Origin: Bacteroidales bacterium
GTDB lineage: Bacteria > Bacteroidota > Bacteroidia > Bacteroidales > F082
DNA length: 43,370 nucleotides
Direction of reading: 5' to 3'
Assembly (NCBI GenBank): GCA_017616675.1
Contig: JAFZXR010000070.1
Span: forward strand, 1 to 43,370
Each line of letters begins with the position of its first letter. Within the stretch, counting starts at the first letter, position 1. Below, in pieces: positions 19,595-28,216 of this stretch. The translations under genes and the position numbers were made by a program. The notes under the pieces were generated by a model. The model ran no database searches. It was not told the origin of the DNA and saw only the letters and a list, made by a program, of their open reading frames with translations.

Positions 19595-21310
19595 ATGAGA
19601 TTTAAGTTTTTAATTTGCATTGCATTGATAGCCAATGTTTTATGTGCTCAAGACAAGCCAAAATATCCCGTTTATCCTGATCCTGTGAAGTTTCCGATTT
19701 ATCTTTCGGCGACTTTCGGTGAGCTTCGCAACAACTCGTTTCATGCCGGTGTGGATATCAAAACGGGAGGTGAGACAGGCAAAAAGGTGTATGCTGTGGC
19801 CGACGGCTATGTGAGTCGCATCGGAGTGTCGCCTTGGGGATATGGAAATGTGGTGTATGTCACTCATAATGATGGATTTATGTCGGTTTATGCGCATCTC
19901 GAAAGTTTCAACGGAAAGATCTCAAAATATGTGCGTAACAAGCAGTTTGCAAATAAGTCGTACAGGCAAAGTTTATTCCTCGAAAAGGATGAAATACCAG
20001 TAAAAGCTGGCGATTTGCTCGGTTTGAGCGGTAACAGCGGCAGCTCGGGCGGTCCACATCTGCATTATGAGCTTAGAGATGCCGACCAGCATCCTGTAAA
20101 TCCATTCTATTTCGGCCTAAAAATAGGCGATAAGGTAAAACCGGCCATAAATGGTATTGCGATATATCCAGGTGAGAAATCGTCGGTAAACGGCTCGGAA
20201 AAGGCTAAATTTTTCGAACTTGACAACAATAATGGCAAATATACGGTAAAAAATGGCGTGATAAAGGTCAATGGAACGGTGAATTTCGGCATCTCGGTTT
20301 ACGACAAAGCCGATGGCTCGGATAACAAAAACGGCGTTTATTCGATTGCTCTTTATGCCGATAAACGATTGATTTTCAATATAGTTTTTGATGAATTCTC
20401 ATACGATGAGACGCGTTATGTCAATAGTCTGATCGATTATAAAAAGTTTGCCGACGACAAGATTCGCTATGTCAGGACTGAAGTCGACGAGTACAATATC
20501 CTTGATTTATATGAGGAAAAGACCGACGGAATCACTTTGGAAGAGGGCGACAGGGTTGATATGAGATATGTGGTGAAGGATTATTGGGGCAACACTTCGA
20601 CTGTCAATTTTACCCTTGTGGGAGATGAGCCTTTGACGGAATTCGCTGAAAATCAATATAGTAGAGCTTATTATCGCATCGATGGCAAAAATGAAATGGA
20701 GGTGAATCTGGATGGATTTACCGCTCAGATTCCAGAAAAGGCGTTTTATCGTTTCGAATATATCTTAGCCCGTCAGCTCGACACGATTAAAAATATAGCT
20801 TCGGATTATGCTTATATTCTTGGCACTGACGACATTCCGGTGCAGAAAAACATCAAGCTGATGATTCGTCCGGCCGAGAAATATGCCGATTCGAACCAGC
20901 TGTATGTGGTTTCGGTAGGAAAGAAAGGCAATTTCGCGGCTCAAGGCGGTAAGATGGAAGATGGCATGATGTGCGCCAACGTGCGCTCGCTCGGCACCTT
21001 TGCTTTGGCCGTTGATAGCATCAAACCTACCGTGACACCGCAAAACTTCGGCAACAACACAAAGATTATCAAGTGTAAACGATTGAAAATCAAGATATCA
21101 GATAGGGAGTCGGGTGTCGATAAATACAATATTTACCTTAACGGGAAATGGGTTATCGGGGCATACGACGCCAAGAACAACCTCTTGTATTACGATGTCG
21201 ACGAGAACCTGAAAATGGGTAAGAATAAAATCGAAATCGTTGTCACCGACGGTGTCGGCAACGAAACGCGAAAATCTTATACCATAATTCGCGAAAAACC
21301 CAAGAAGTAA
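19595..21310 (+). CDS. M23 family metallopeptidase, exported
   Basis: 571-aa secreted protein with a Sec signal peptide (about 1-18, ending VLCAQ). The LytM/peptidase M23 domain occupies about residues 35-175. Zinc ligands are H50 and D54 in HAGVDIK and H157 in GPHLHYEL; catalytic histidines are H101 (YAHLES) and H155. All expected residues are present, so it should be an active endopeptidase on peptidoglycan cross-links rather than a degenerate activator. The remaining 400 residues are beta-rich, perhaps Ig-like or carbohydrate-binding modules, with no motif I recognise. The longest frame begins at TTG 19589; I prefer the ATG two codons later because it starts the signal peptide directly. 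It converges on the beta-helix gene across a small hairpin. Confidence 0.92.
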   Translation: MRFKFLICIALIANVLCAQDKPKYPVYPDPVKFPIYLSATFGELRNNSFHAGVDIKTGGETGKKVYAVADGYVSRIGVSPWGYGNVVYVTHNDGFMSVYAHLESFNGKISKYVRNKQFANKSYRQSLFLEKDEIPVKAGDLLGLSGNSGSSGGPHLHYELRDADQHPVNPFYFGLKIGDKVKPAINGIAIYPGEKSSVNGSEKAKFFELDNNNGKYTVKNGVIKVNGTVNFGISVYDKADGSDNKNGVYSIALYADKRLIFNIVFDEFSYDETRYVNSLIDYKKFADDKIRYVRTEVDEYNILDLYEEKTDGITLEEGDRVDMRYVVKDYWGNTSTVNFTLVGDEPLTEFAENQYSRAYYRIDGKNEMEVNLDGFTAQIPEKAFYRFEYILARQLDTIKNIASDYAYILGTDDIPVQKNIKLMIRPAEKYADSNQLYVVSVGKKGNFAAQGGKMEDGMMCANVRSLGTFALAVDSIKPTVTPQNFGNNTKIIKCKRLKIKISDRESGVDKYNIYLNGKWVIGAYDAKNNLLYYDVDENLKMGKNKIEIVVTDGVGNETRKSYTIIREKPKK

Positions 21311-21330
21311 AGACGTTTCCTGAAACGTCT
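21311..21330. terminator. Hairpin between convergent genes, possible bidirectional terminator
   Basis: AGACGTTTC (21311-21319) pairs perfectly with GAAACGTCT (21322-21330), directly after the M23 stop codon and touching the stop codon of the beta-helix gene. The T-tracts on both sides are short and interrupted, so termination strength is uncertain. Confidence 0.55.
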
Positions 21331-22808
21331 TATCTTTCCGGAACGTAAATATACTGGTAGGCTCCGGCGTCAGGGGCGGAACCTCTTTCGACGCCGTCGA
21401 GGTCGTACTGCATGATACCTGTCGCATAGCACGGATTGCCAATGCCTATCGCCGGTGACAGCGTGTCGAGGTGGAAGTCGAACTCGTCAGGATCCTTGAA
21501 TTTCGGGGATTTGTTGAACATGCACGACTCGTAAAGCTGCGAAAGTTGTGGTCTGCGCGTGCAAATCAAGGAGTTTTTGAATTTATACAGAGTGTCGCTG
21601 ACAGGGTAGAAGCTGGTGCCGAACTCTTCATTCCTGTTGCCATAGACGATGCTGTTGATGATGTCGCATTCAAACGGCACATGGTAGGTCTGACCGTCGA
21701 CCGGATTGGTGTATAAGTTATTGAAAAACAACGCTTCAGCCTTTCTTGTCGAGCTCGTCCAGTAGTTGGCGATGGTGCCGTGTGTGAAAAGATAACTGCC
21801 GCCGCCTGTCAGCGCCACACAATAGTTTCCGCAGTTTCCGACCACGAAATTCTGCATCATGATGCTGTAACAGTTGGCATAAAGGCCCATGCCGGTATGG
21901 TTTTCGATGATGGTGTTGGAAATCTGAGCCACCTCCATGTTATCCTTCAGCATCCGCTGTATCTGCAGGCCGATGAAGCCATTGCGGATGATGGCGTGAT
22001 CGATGATGTGGCCGTGACCTGCACGAGATTCCATCAGCCAGATTCTGTCCCATTGTCCCGGCTGGTCGGCGTAAAACGACTCGAGTCTATCTCCTTGAAA
22101 CACAACGGGATTCTCGGCAGTGCCGTTCATCACCAGCTGTCCCTCGCTCCAAGCCCACAGGCCCGCGCCACCATGGAAATAGACATGCGTCCCAGGTTCG
22201 ATGGTTAAGGTGCCATCAGAGTCGATGAGTGCCACATTATAAATGACATACGGCCTCTCGGCAGTCCAGTGCACGTCCTTGTTGACCGAGTCGGTGAGAG
22301 GGTAGTAGTAGTTGGTGTAATGACCGTTTTCGTCAGGGAAGATGCCGATTCGGCCGATGATATAGTTGGCATTCTGCCCGTAAGCCGTCAGATGCACCAC
22401 GTTTTCGTTGCCATTTGTGTTGAAAATCAGGCGATCCTCAACAAAAAACGGGTTGTTGTTGTCGTTAGGGTTTATCGTGACCTTCACAAACACATAAAGA
22501 CTGTCTTTTGCGTATATTTCCTTGTCTCTGAACAGCGTTCCCGACTCTCCGTCGACGTTGATGCTGTAAGGAGAGCGACTGCCTTGCTCGAGCCTGATTG
22601 AGTTGATTTTCAGGTTCTCATCGTTGTCGTTGTATATCATCAGAACCCTCGTCGAGGAGCCCACGCTCGTGAACACCGTGTCGAAAGCTATGGTGTCGGT
22701 CGACAGGCTGATGTCCATCGACGGAGAGTCGGAATATTTCAACTCTTTTCGACACGAAATTGTCAAAATGACCAACGATAATAATATGATAGACAAATAT
22801 TTACGCAT
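21330..22808 (-). CDS. Right-handed parallel beta-helix lipoprotein
   Basis: 492-aa predicted lipoprotein with lipobox TISC (C19). The N-terminal part (about 30-180) is beta-rich and Ig-like. It begins SDSPSMDISLSTDTIAFDTV, a pattern common in Bacteroidota surface proteins. The central part carries right-handed beta-helix turns: VVFQGDRLESF, GHIIDHAIIRNGFIGLQI, ISNTIIENHTGMGLYA and MMQNFVVGN. The end reads SPAIGIGNPC...DLDGVERGSAPDAGAYQY, a closing motif typical of pectate-lyase-like or beta-helix proteins. No lyase catalytic residues can be assigned, so it may bind or process polysaccharide or be structural. The thioredoxin-like gene lies two bases upstream, and the two are surely co-transcribed. 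Confidence 0.85.
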   Translation of the reverse strand: MRKYLSIILLSLVILTISCRKELKYSDSPSMDISLSTDTIAFDTVFTSVGSSTRVLMIYNDNDENLKINSIRLEQGSRSPYSINVDGESGTLFRDKEIYAKDSLYVFVKVTINPNDNNNPFFVEDRLIFNTNGNENVVHLTAYGQNANYIIGRIGIFPDENGHYTNYYYPLTDSVNKDVHWTAERPYVIYNVALIDSDGTLTIEPGTHVYFHGGAGLWAWSEGQLVMNGTAENPVVFQGDRLESFYADQPGQWDRIWLMESRAGHGHIIDHAIIRNGFIGLQIQRMLKDNMEVAQISNTIIENHTGMGLYANCYSIMMQNFVVGNCGNYCVALTGGGSYLFTHGTIANYWTSSTRKAEALFFNNLYTNPVDGQTYHVPFECDIINSIVYGNRNEEFGTSFYPVSDTLYKFKNSLICTRRPQLSQLYESCMFNKSPKFKDPDEFDFHLDTLSPAIGIGNPCYATGIMQYDLDGVERGSAPDAGAYQYIYVPER

Positions 22809-22810
22809 CT

Positions 22811-23317
22811 TTACTTAAAGTATTCCTTGAAGGTTTGATTTAGGTATGCATCGGTGCCGAAATACTTCAAAATCGGCAGCAGATCTTTCGGTTCCATATA
22901 GCCTGGAGCCACGGTAAGGACCTGGCTTTTCTCGTTCATGAAGACGTACGACGGATAGGAGAGTCGTCCCTGCAGCATAGCCGCGGCGAGCTGGTGAGTG
23001 CCTTTTCTGCCGCCCATTCCGCCCTCGTTGATGAAGGTGTAGCCGGCAAAACTGATGGTGTCGTTCATCTCGGCATCGAACTTCACAGCATAATAATTCT
23101 CATTCATATATGCCACCACCGTCGAATCGAGAAACGTGGTCTTGTCCATCTTCTTGCACCATCCGCACCAATCGGTGTAAACGTCGATGAAAATCTTCTT
23201 CGGCGCCGTCTCGTTGAGCTTCACGGCCTCCTGAAACGTCATCCAATTGATTTTCTGGGCATTACCAACAATTGGTAACGATACCAAAACCAAAAATGCT
23301 AAAACCAATCTCTTCAT
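22811..23317 (-). CDS. Periplasmic thioredoxin-fold protein with CGWC active site
   Basis: 168 aa with a Sec signal peptide (1-20, ending GNAQ). The redox motif is CGWC (51-54) in DVYTDWCGWCKKMDKTTF, typical of the thioredoxin_7/DUF255-like group that includes the C-terminal domain of DsbD. A later segment LSYPSYVFMNEKSQ has the cis-proline strand. It should reduce or isomerise disulfides of exported proteins. It lies two bases upstream of the beta-helix lipoprotein gene, so that protein is a possible client. The 34-base spacer to smpB consists almost wholly of heptamer repeats. A 7-bp palindrome (23262-23278) lies within the signal-peptide codons and is probably incidental. Confidence 0.88.
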   Translation of the reverse strand: MKRLVLAFLVLVSLPIVGNAQKINWMTFQEAVKLNETAPKKIFIDVYTDWCGWCKKMDKTTFLDSTVVAYMNENYYAVKFDAEMNDTISFAGYTFINEGGMGGRKGTHQLAAAMLQGRLSYPSYVFMNEKSQVLTVAPGYMEPKDLLPILKYFGTDAYLNQTFKEYFK

Positions 23318-23321
23318 AATT

Positions 23322-23356
23322 CAATAACCAATAACCTATAACCAATAACCATTAAT
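23322..23356. repeat. Heptameric tandem repeat, CAATAAC family (4-5 units)
   Basis: Units CAATAAC, CAATAAC, CTATAAC, CAATAAC and the degenerate CATTAAT follow without interruption. The last unit contains the smpB stop codon and the first lies four bases before the thioredoxin ATG. On the coding strand this is a GTTATTG repeat just upstream of the start codon. The same heptamer, rotated and with one A/G change, occurs at 27362-27381. Confidence 0.8.
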
Positions 23357-23807
23357 ACTCTCTAATCTCCTTTTTTGAATCCTTCTCCTTCAAGCTGTCA
23401 CGTTTATCGTAGAAATGCTTACCTTTCGCCAGCGCGATCTCCATCTTCGCCAGTCCTCGCTCGTTGACAAACACCTCGATTGGCACTATGGTAAAGCCTT
23501 TCTCGGCGCTTTTCGCCTTGAGTTTGCGCAGTTCTTTCATGGTCAACAGGAGCTTGCGGTCGCGCTTAGGCACATGGTTGTTGTACGTCCCGAAGGCGTA
23601 TTCGGCAATGTGCATGCCCACGACGAACAGCTCGTCCTTGATGAAGGTGCAGTAAGAGTCGGCAAGGCTGGCTTTGCCTTCGCGTATGCTCTTGATCTCC
23701 GTACCTGTCAGGACGATGCCCGCGGTGTATCTGTCGATGAGGAAATACTCGTACGACGCCCGCTTGTTCTTGATGCTTATCTTAACCTGTTTGACCCTAT
23801 TCGCCAT
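23352..23807 (-). CDS. smpB: SsrA-binding protein SmpB
   Basis: 151-aa partner of tmRNA in ribosome rescue. Recognisable segments: [20 protein letters not shown] at the start, [19 protein letters not shown], the conserved [11 protein letters not shown] region, then [20 protein letters not shown] at the basic tail that enters the mRNA channel. Length is normal. The start ATG overlaps the last base of the SPFH gene's stop codon, so the two genes are coupled. tmRNA itself is not in the window. Confidence 0.97.
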   Translation of the reverse strand: MANRVKQVKISIKNKRASYEYFLIDRYTAGIVLTGTEIKSIREGKASLADSYCTFIKDELFVVGMHIAEYAFGTYNNHVPKRDRKLLLTMKELRKLKAKSAEKGFTIVPIEVFVNERGLAKMEIALAKGKHFYDKRDSLKEKDSKKEIREY

Positions 23808-24667
23808 TATTTGATATCTCCCAAAATCAACGGCATGCCGTCTTTGCTGTTGCCCACGATGACAATCTTCGCATTCGGCGACTCAGCCAGCTTCAGCGTG
23901 GCCTCGATGCCTTTTTCACGCAAAATCTTATCGTTGATACTGGCGCTCACGATGTTGTTGGCTCTTGCCTTACCTTCTGCCTCAACACGTTGACGCTCAG
24001 CTTCTTGCGATGCCTTCTCAAGCTTAAACTCATACTCCAAAGCCTCTTGTTCCTGCTTCAGCTTGCTCTCGATAGCCGACTTGATGGTAGGAGGCAGGGT
24101 GACCGAACGGATGAGCACCTGGTTGAGCTGGATATGCTTGCCTTCAAGAAGGTTTTTAGTCTCTTCGAAAATCTCTTCCTGGATGGCGTCGCGCTTGGTC
24201 GAGTAAATCTGCTCTGGAGTGTAACGTCCGAGTACGCTTCTGGCCGCTGAACGCATAGCAGGATAGACCGTTCTCGTCAGATATTGTGTGCCGATGGAGG
24301 CGTGGAGGAGTCCCAACTCGTCCCACTTCGGCTGATACCATGTCGAGAATTCGATCTTAATTTCCAAACCATTCGACGAAAGAGCGCTCATCTCTTCATC
24401 AGCCACCTGCTGACGCACTTCGTAGAGCTCCATGCTGTTCCAAGGGGCGATGAAATGGAAACCTTCCTCGTAAGTGCGCGTAGTGTCGATACCGCCGCCA
24501 AACAGACGGTAAAGCACGCCGCCGTAACCTGCCGGAATAGTCACCGTGATGCGACTCCAGAATATGATGAGCAGTAAAATGACAGTGCCAATCAAAACTA
24601 TCGGACCGTATTTCTTGCCGTTTGATGGCTTATTCTGTTGATAATCATTGTGTTGTGTGTATTCCAT
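23807..24667 (-). CDS. Prohibitin-like SPFH/Band 7 membrane protein
   Basis: 286 aa. A hydrophilic N-terminus rich in Gln and Asn is followed by one transmembrane helix (about 21-41). An SPFH domain comes next (about 42-200), starting [19 protein letters not shown], then a coiled coil rich in Glu, Ala and Arg (about 205-245: [20 protein letters not shown]) and a short C-terminal tail. This is the architecture of prohibitins and HflK/HflC, which form large membrane rings that scaffold proteases or lipid domains. It is first in a four-gene operon. No FtsH gene lies nearby, so its partner is unknown. Confidence 0.9.
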   Translation of the reverse strand: MEYTQHNDYQQNKPSNGKKYGPIVLIGTVILLLIIFWSRITVTIPAGYGGVLYRLFGGGIDTTRTYEEGFHFIAPWNSMELYEVRQQVADEEMSALSSNGLEIKIEFSTWYQPKWDELGLLHASIGTQYLTRTVYPAMRSAARSVLGRYTPEQIYSTKRDAIQEEIFEETKNLLEGKHIQLNQVLIRSVTLPPTIKSAIESKLKQEQEALEYEFKLEKASQEAERQRVEAEGKARANNIVSASINDKILREKGIEATLKLAESPNAKIVIVGNSKDGMPLILGDIK

Positions 24668-24696
24668 ATCCTAAAAATTTAATTTGTTAATTTCTG

Positions 24697-24704
24697 CAAA
24701 GATA
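24697..24704 (-). promoter_or_regulatory. Predicted -7 box of the SPFH-smpB operon
   Basis: Minus-strand TATCTTTG, perfect TAnnTTTG, 29 bases before the ATG. It is divergent from the M49 peptidase promoter. Confidence 0.6.
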
Positions 24705-24717
24705 ATAAAAATTTCAA

Positions 24718-24725
24718 TAATTTTG
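24718..24725 (+). promoter_or_regulatory. Predicted -7 box of the M49 peptidase fusion gene
   Basis: TAATTTTG matches TAnnTTTG, 35 bases before the ATG at 24761. The two divergent boxes are 13 bases apart. Confidence 0.6.
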
Positions 24726-24760
24726 CACCATATTTAAAATATGTTTAAAAATAACGAATA

Positions 24761-27358
24761 ATGAAGAGAATTATTATGTTTCTAGGTATTGCTGGTCTTC
24801 TGACTGCTTGTGCGCCAAGCGAAAAGAAGGCTCAAAACGAAGAATTCAAGTATCTCGTCGACGAGTTTGCCGACCTAAAGGTGATGCGTTATCAGATTCC
24901 TAACTGGGACGAACTGACGCTTCAGCAGAAAGAGTATGTTTATTATCTCGGTGAAGCTGCAAAATGCGGCCGCGACATCCTTGCCGACCAGAATTTCAAG
25001 TATAACCTCACTGTGCGTAAGACCCTCGAGGCTATCCTGAATACATACGATGGCGATAAGAAATGCGCTGACTATCAGAACTTTGTGGTTTATGCAAAGC
25101 GCGTGTTCTTCAGCAATGGTATCCATCATCATTATGCCGAAGATAAAATGTTCCCTGAGATTTCGGAGGAATATTTCGCCAACCTGGTGAAGAACTCAGA
25201 TGCACAGTATCTTCCTTTGGCAGAAGGCGAAACCGTTGATGCTTTCATCAATTTCATCACTCCGGTTATCTTCGATAAAGATCTTTATAAGATGCGCCGC
25301 AGCAGCGAAGAGGATATCATCAAAAACTCATGCGTCAATTTCTATAAAGGCGATATTAATAAAGGTGAAGTCGAGGCATTTTACGATGCTCAGCGCAAGC
25401 CTAACGACGCTCAGCCTATCTCTTACGGTCTGAATTCAAAGCTCGTCAAGGAAAACGGTAAGCTGCACGAAGATGTTTATAAGGTTGACGGCCTTTACGG
25501 AAAGGCAATCGAGCAGATCATCTTCTGGCTTAAGAAAGCCAACGAGGTAGCTGAAAACGACGTACAGCGCAACTACACCAACCTGTTAATCGATTATTAC
25601 ACAACAGGTTGCCTCAAAACTTGGGACGAATACAACATCGCCTGGGTGCAGGATTCGATTTCGAATATCGACTTCGTGAACGGCTTCATCGAGGATTACA
25701 ACGACCCGATGGGAATGAAAGCCACTTGGGAGGCCATCGTCGACTACAAAGACATGGAAGCTACCAAACGTTCAGAGATCATCAGCGCGAACGCCCAGTG
25801 GTTTGAAGATAACTCGCCTGTCGACGAGCGCTTCAAGAAGAAAGAATGCAAGGGCGTGAGCGCGAAAGGTATAATCGTCACCACCTTGGCTGGCGACTGC
25901 TTCCCGGCACCTCCAATCGGAATCAACCTGCCGAATGCCGACTGGATTCGCAAGGATTATGGTTCTAAGTCGGTGACTATCACCAACTTAATGGAAGCCT
26001 ACGACAAGGCCGCCAACGAGTCGCCGAAGAGCGCCTTGGCCGAGTTTGCCTACTCACAGGAAGAGATCGACCTTTGCAAGGAATATGGCGAGATTGCCGA
26101 TGTTTTGCACACCGACTTGCACGAATGCTTAGGCCACGGCTCAGGACAGCTGCTCCCGACCACACAGCCTAACGCTTTGAAGGAATACAGCTCGGCTCTC
26201 GAAGAGTCGCGTGCTGACCTCTTCGGACTGTACTACTGCGCCGATCCTAAGATGGTGGAACTCGGCATCCTGCCTAACATGGAGTGCTACAAAGCCGAAT
26301 ATGCTGGTTTCATCCGCAACGGCTTGATGGGTCAGCTGGCCAGAATCGAGCTCGGCAAAACCATCACCGAGTCGCACATGCAGGACCGCGCCCTCATCAG
26401 CTGGTGGTGCTACGAGCACGGTTTGAACGACAATGTCATCGAGAAGGTGGTGCGCGACGGCAAGACATACTTCGTCATCAACGACTACGACAAACTTCGT
26501 GGCTTGTTTGGCGAGCTTCTCGCTGAGATTCAGCGCATTAAGTCGGAAGGCGACTACGAAGCCGGTAAGAAACTTATCGAGACTTACGCTGTGAAGATCG
26601 ACCCTGAGCTTCATAAAGAGGTGAAGGAACGTTACAACGCCCTCGGTTTGAAGCCTTATGGAGGATTCATCAACCCTGACATCGTTCCTGTGGTTAAAGG
26701 CGGCAAAGTCGTTGACTATCAAGTCAATTACCCGACCGATTTCTTGCAGCAGCATCTCGACTACGGTAAGAAATACAGCTTCGTCGAGGAAAACCACGAC
26801 GCTCCTGAGCATCTTGTCGTCGACATGCTTTACGACTTCATCGATGGCACTCTAGCTTGCGGCAATGCCGAAAACGCTGTGCATGAGGTGGTGAAATATA
26901 TCAACGCACATCCTGACCAGAAGGTTATCTACATCACCGACTATCATCCGGCAAACCACAGCTCATTTGCCGAAAACGGCGGCATCTGGCCGGTTCACTG
27001 CGTGCAGGGAACACACGGCGGCGCCATCCACGAGGCGTTCTACACCGACGTCATCAACCCGGCTAACCGTCCTGACCCTGAGCGTAACATCTTCCGCAAG
27101 GGTGAGCAGGTCGACACCGAGCAGTATTCAGGTTTCGAGTCGGTCGGTCCAGACGGCAGACTTCTCTCACAGTGTGTCGGTAAAGACTTGGTTATCAGTG
27201 GTATAGCTACCGAATACTGCGTTAAGAACACCTTGATGGAGTTTTTAAACGCTGGTCACAACATCGAGCTTTTGGTTTCGGGTCTCGGCTACGTCGACAA
27301 GAAAGGTCACGATGAGACGATGAAGGAACTCGAAAAACTGGTGACAGTAGTAGAGTAG
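24761..27358 (+). CDS. Dipeptidyl peptidase III (M49) lipoprotein fused to a nicotinamidase domain
   Basis: 865 aa in two parts. Residues 1-17 are a lipoprotein signal with lipobox LTAC (C17). Residues about 30-675 are a dipeptidyl peptidase III: zinc motif HECLGH (454-459) and EESRAD (481-486), and an ending (PYGGFINPDIVP to YSFVEEN) where single-domain relatives of about 675 aa should stop. Instead the frame continues, with only a few linker residues and no Met, into a PncA-like isochorismatase fold (about 684-865). The nicotinamidase triad D688 (VVDML), K780 (FRKGE) and C820 (ATEYCVK) is present, as are the metal ligands D727, H729 and H733 (TDYHPANH) and H746 (WPVHC). Inference: one exported protein removes dipeptides and deamidates nicotinamide. 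M49 genes are sometimes mislabelled dihydrofolate reductase; nothing here supports that. Confidence 0.93.
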   Translation: MKRIIMFLGIAGLLTACAPSEKKAQNEEFKYLVDEFADLKVMRYQIPNWDELTLQQKEYVYYLGEAAKCGRDILADQNFKYNLTVRKTLEAILNTYDGDKKCADYQNFVVYAKRVFFSNGIHHHYAEDKMFPEISEEYFANLVKNSDAQYLPLAEGETVDAFINFITPVIFDKDLYKMRRSSEEDIIKNSCVNFYKGDINKGEVEAFYDAQRKPNDAQPISYGLNSKLVKENGKLHEDVYKVDGLYGKAIEQIIFWLKKANEVAENDVQRNYTNLLIDYYTTGCLKTWDEYNIAWVQDSISNIDFVNGFIEDYNDPMGMKATWEAIVDYKDMEATKRSEIISANAQWFEDNSPVDERFKKKECKGVSAKGIIVTTLAGDCFPAPPIGINLPNADWIRKDYGSKSVTITNLMEAYDKAANESPKSALAEFAYSQEEIDLCKEYGEIADVLHTDLHECLGHGSGQLLPTTQPNALKEYSSALEESRADLFGLYYCADPKMVELGILPNMECYKAEYAGFIRNGLMGQLARIELGKTITESHMQDRALISWWCYEHGLNDNVIEKVVRDGKTYFVINDYDKLRGLFGELLAEIQRIKSEGDYEAGKKLIETYAVKIDPELHKEVKERYNALGLKPYGGFINPDIVPVVKGGKVVDYQVNYPTDFLQQHLDYGKKYSFVEENHDAPEHLVVDMLYDFIDGTLACGNAENAVHEVVKYINAHPDQKVIYITDYHPANHSSFAENGGIWPVHCVQGTHGGAIHEAFYTDVINPANRPDPERNIFRKGEQVDTEQYSGFESVGPDGRLLSQCVGKDLVISGIATEYCVKNTLMEFLNAGHNIELLVSGLGYVDKKGHDETMKELEKLVTVVE

Positions 27359-27361
27359 ACT

Positions 27362-27381
27362 TTGGCTATTGGCTATTGGCC
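27362..27381. repeat. Short heptameric tandem repeat, TTGGCTA (about 2.9 units)
   Basis: TTGGCTA, TTGGCTA, TTGGCC directly follow the M49 fusion stop codon and run into the stop and last codons of the convergent beta-barrel gene. The complement is a TAGCCAA repeat, one transition away from the TAACCAA repeat at 23322-23356. Confidence 0.65.
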
Positions 27382-28194
27382 GTTTTTTCTTCGTTCTTCG
27401 CGGGCTTGTTTGCGTTTCATCTTGCGGAGTTGGCGCTCGACGGCTTTGTCGTGGAATTTCGGATTGTCGCCAGTGTAGCGGTATTCCTCGCGTTGCAGGT
27501 CGTCGAGATTCTCATTAAAGACGTATGTTAACCTCAAAGTGAAGAGGTCGTTGCGCTGCTTGACCTTCTCGTTGGCATGGCCTTCGCCGGCATAATTCGG
27601 GTTGTATTCGCTGTAAGGAATAGTCCTGATAGGCGTAAGCGAATAGGAATACCTGAAACCGAGTTTGAGCCGCTTCCAAACCCTGATTTTCACATCGGCA
27701 AGGATGTTAAACTCGTCTTTGTTGAACTCGTCTCGCTTTTCCTTCGTGATGTCGATGCCTTGCTCTTTTAACCTGACGTAAGTCAGACGACCGTACGACA
27801 CGCCGACACCTACCGAAGCGAAGTTTTTATCGGTGAAATAAACCATCAGCGGCACCTCGCCATAGTTCAGACGAAGGTCGTATTCGCCAGTGATTACTGT
27901 GGAATCCATCACTGAGCCGTCGTGATATTTCTTTCCTTGATATGAGCCTTTTTGATTGAATAACACCTCGAGCGAGACTTCCATGCTGAATTTGTTTTTC
28001 TTCCACACCGGATGTATCACTCCGACGCCGGCTTGGAGGCCCGAACGATGGTATTCCATGATGCCTCTATGATCGCCTGTGACCTGGCTGAGATTATAGC
28101 CTACAAATGCTTCTCCCAGGAAAAACTGGGCTTTCAAAGCATTCGTCATGGTGACGAATACGACTATTAATCCGATCAAAAAGAGTTTTTTCAT
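27373..28194 (-). CDS. Outer-membrane beta-barrel protein (PorT-like)
   Basis: 273 aa with a Sec signal peptide (1-22, ending LKAQ). The body shows alternating hydrophobic and polar strands with aromatic ends (FLGEAFVGYNLSQVTG, LQAGVGVIHPVW, SMEVSLEVLF, LKLGFRYSYSL, LFTLRLTYVFNE), typical of an 8-strand barrel of the PorT/OmpW-like class in Bacteroidota. The C-terminal 45 residues are strongly basic (RQLRKMKRKQAREERRK), which is odd for a barrel end and may be periplasmic. Last gene of the TPR-aroE-tex operon, 22 bases after tex. The heptamer repeat covers its stop codon and last codons. Function is not known. Confidence 0.78.
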   Translation of the reverse strand: MKKLFLIGLIVVFVTMTNALKAQFFLGEAFVGYNLSQVTGDHRGIMEYHRSGLQAGVGVIHPVWKKNKFSMEVSLEVLFNQKGSYQGKKYHDGSVMDSTVITGEYDLRLNYGEVPLMVYFTDKNFASVGVGVSYGRLTYVRLKEQGIDITKEKRDEFNKDEFNILADVKIRVWKRLKLGFRYSYSLTPIRTIPYSEYNPNYAGEGHANEKVKQRNDLFTLRLTYVFNENLDDLQREEYRYTGDNPKFHDKAVERQLRKMKRKQAREERRKNGQ

Positions 28195-28216
28195 GTCTTT
28201 ACAACGTAAAACAAGC

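Noticed and set aside
23262..23278. Palindrome TTACCAA-CAA-TTGGTAA in the thioredoxin gene
   Set aside because: Lies in signal-peptide codons (LPIVGNA); seven base pairs in coding sequence is compatible with chance and no promoter is near.
26141..26812. 223-codon minus-strand frame inside the M49 fusion gene
   Set aside because: Antisense to the zinc-site region of the peptidase; composition and lack of motifs mark it as a shadow.
24761..27358. Annotation of the M49 gene as dihydrofolate reductase, as sometimes seen for this family
   Set aside because: HECLGH and EESRAD zinc motifs and overall length identify dipeptidyl peptidase III; no DHFR motif is present.
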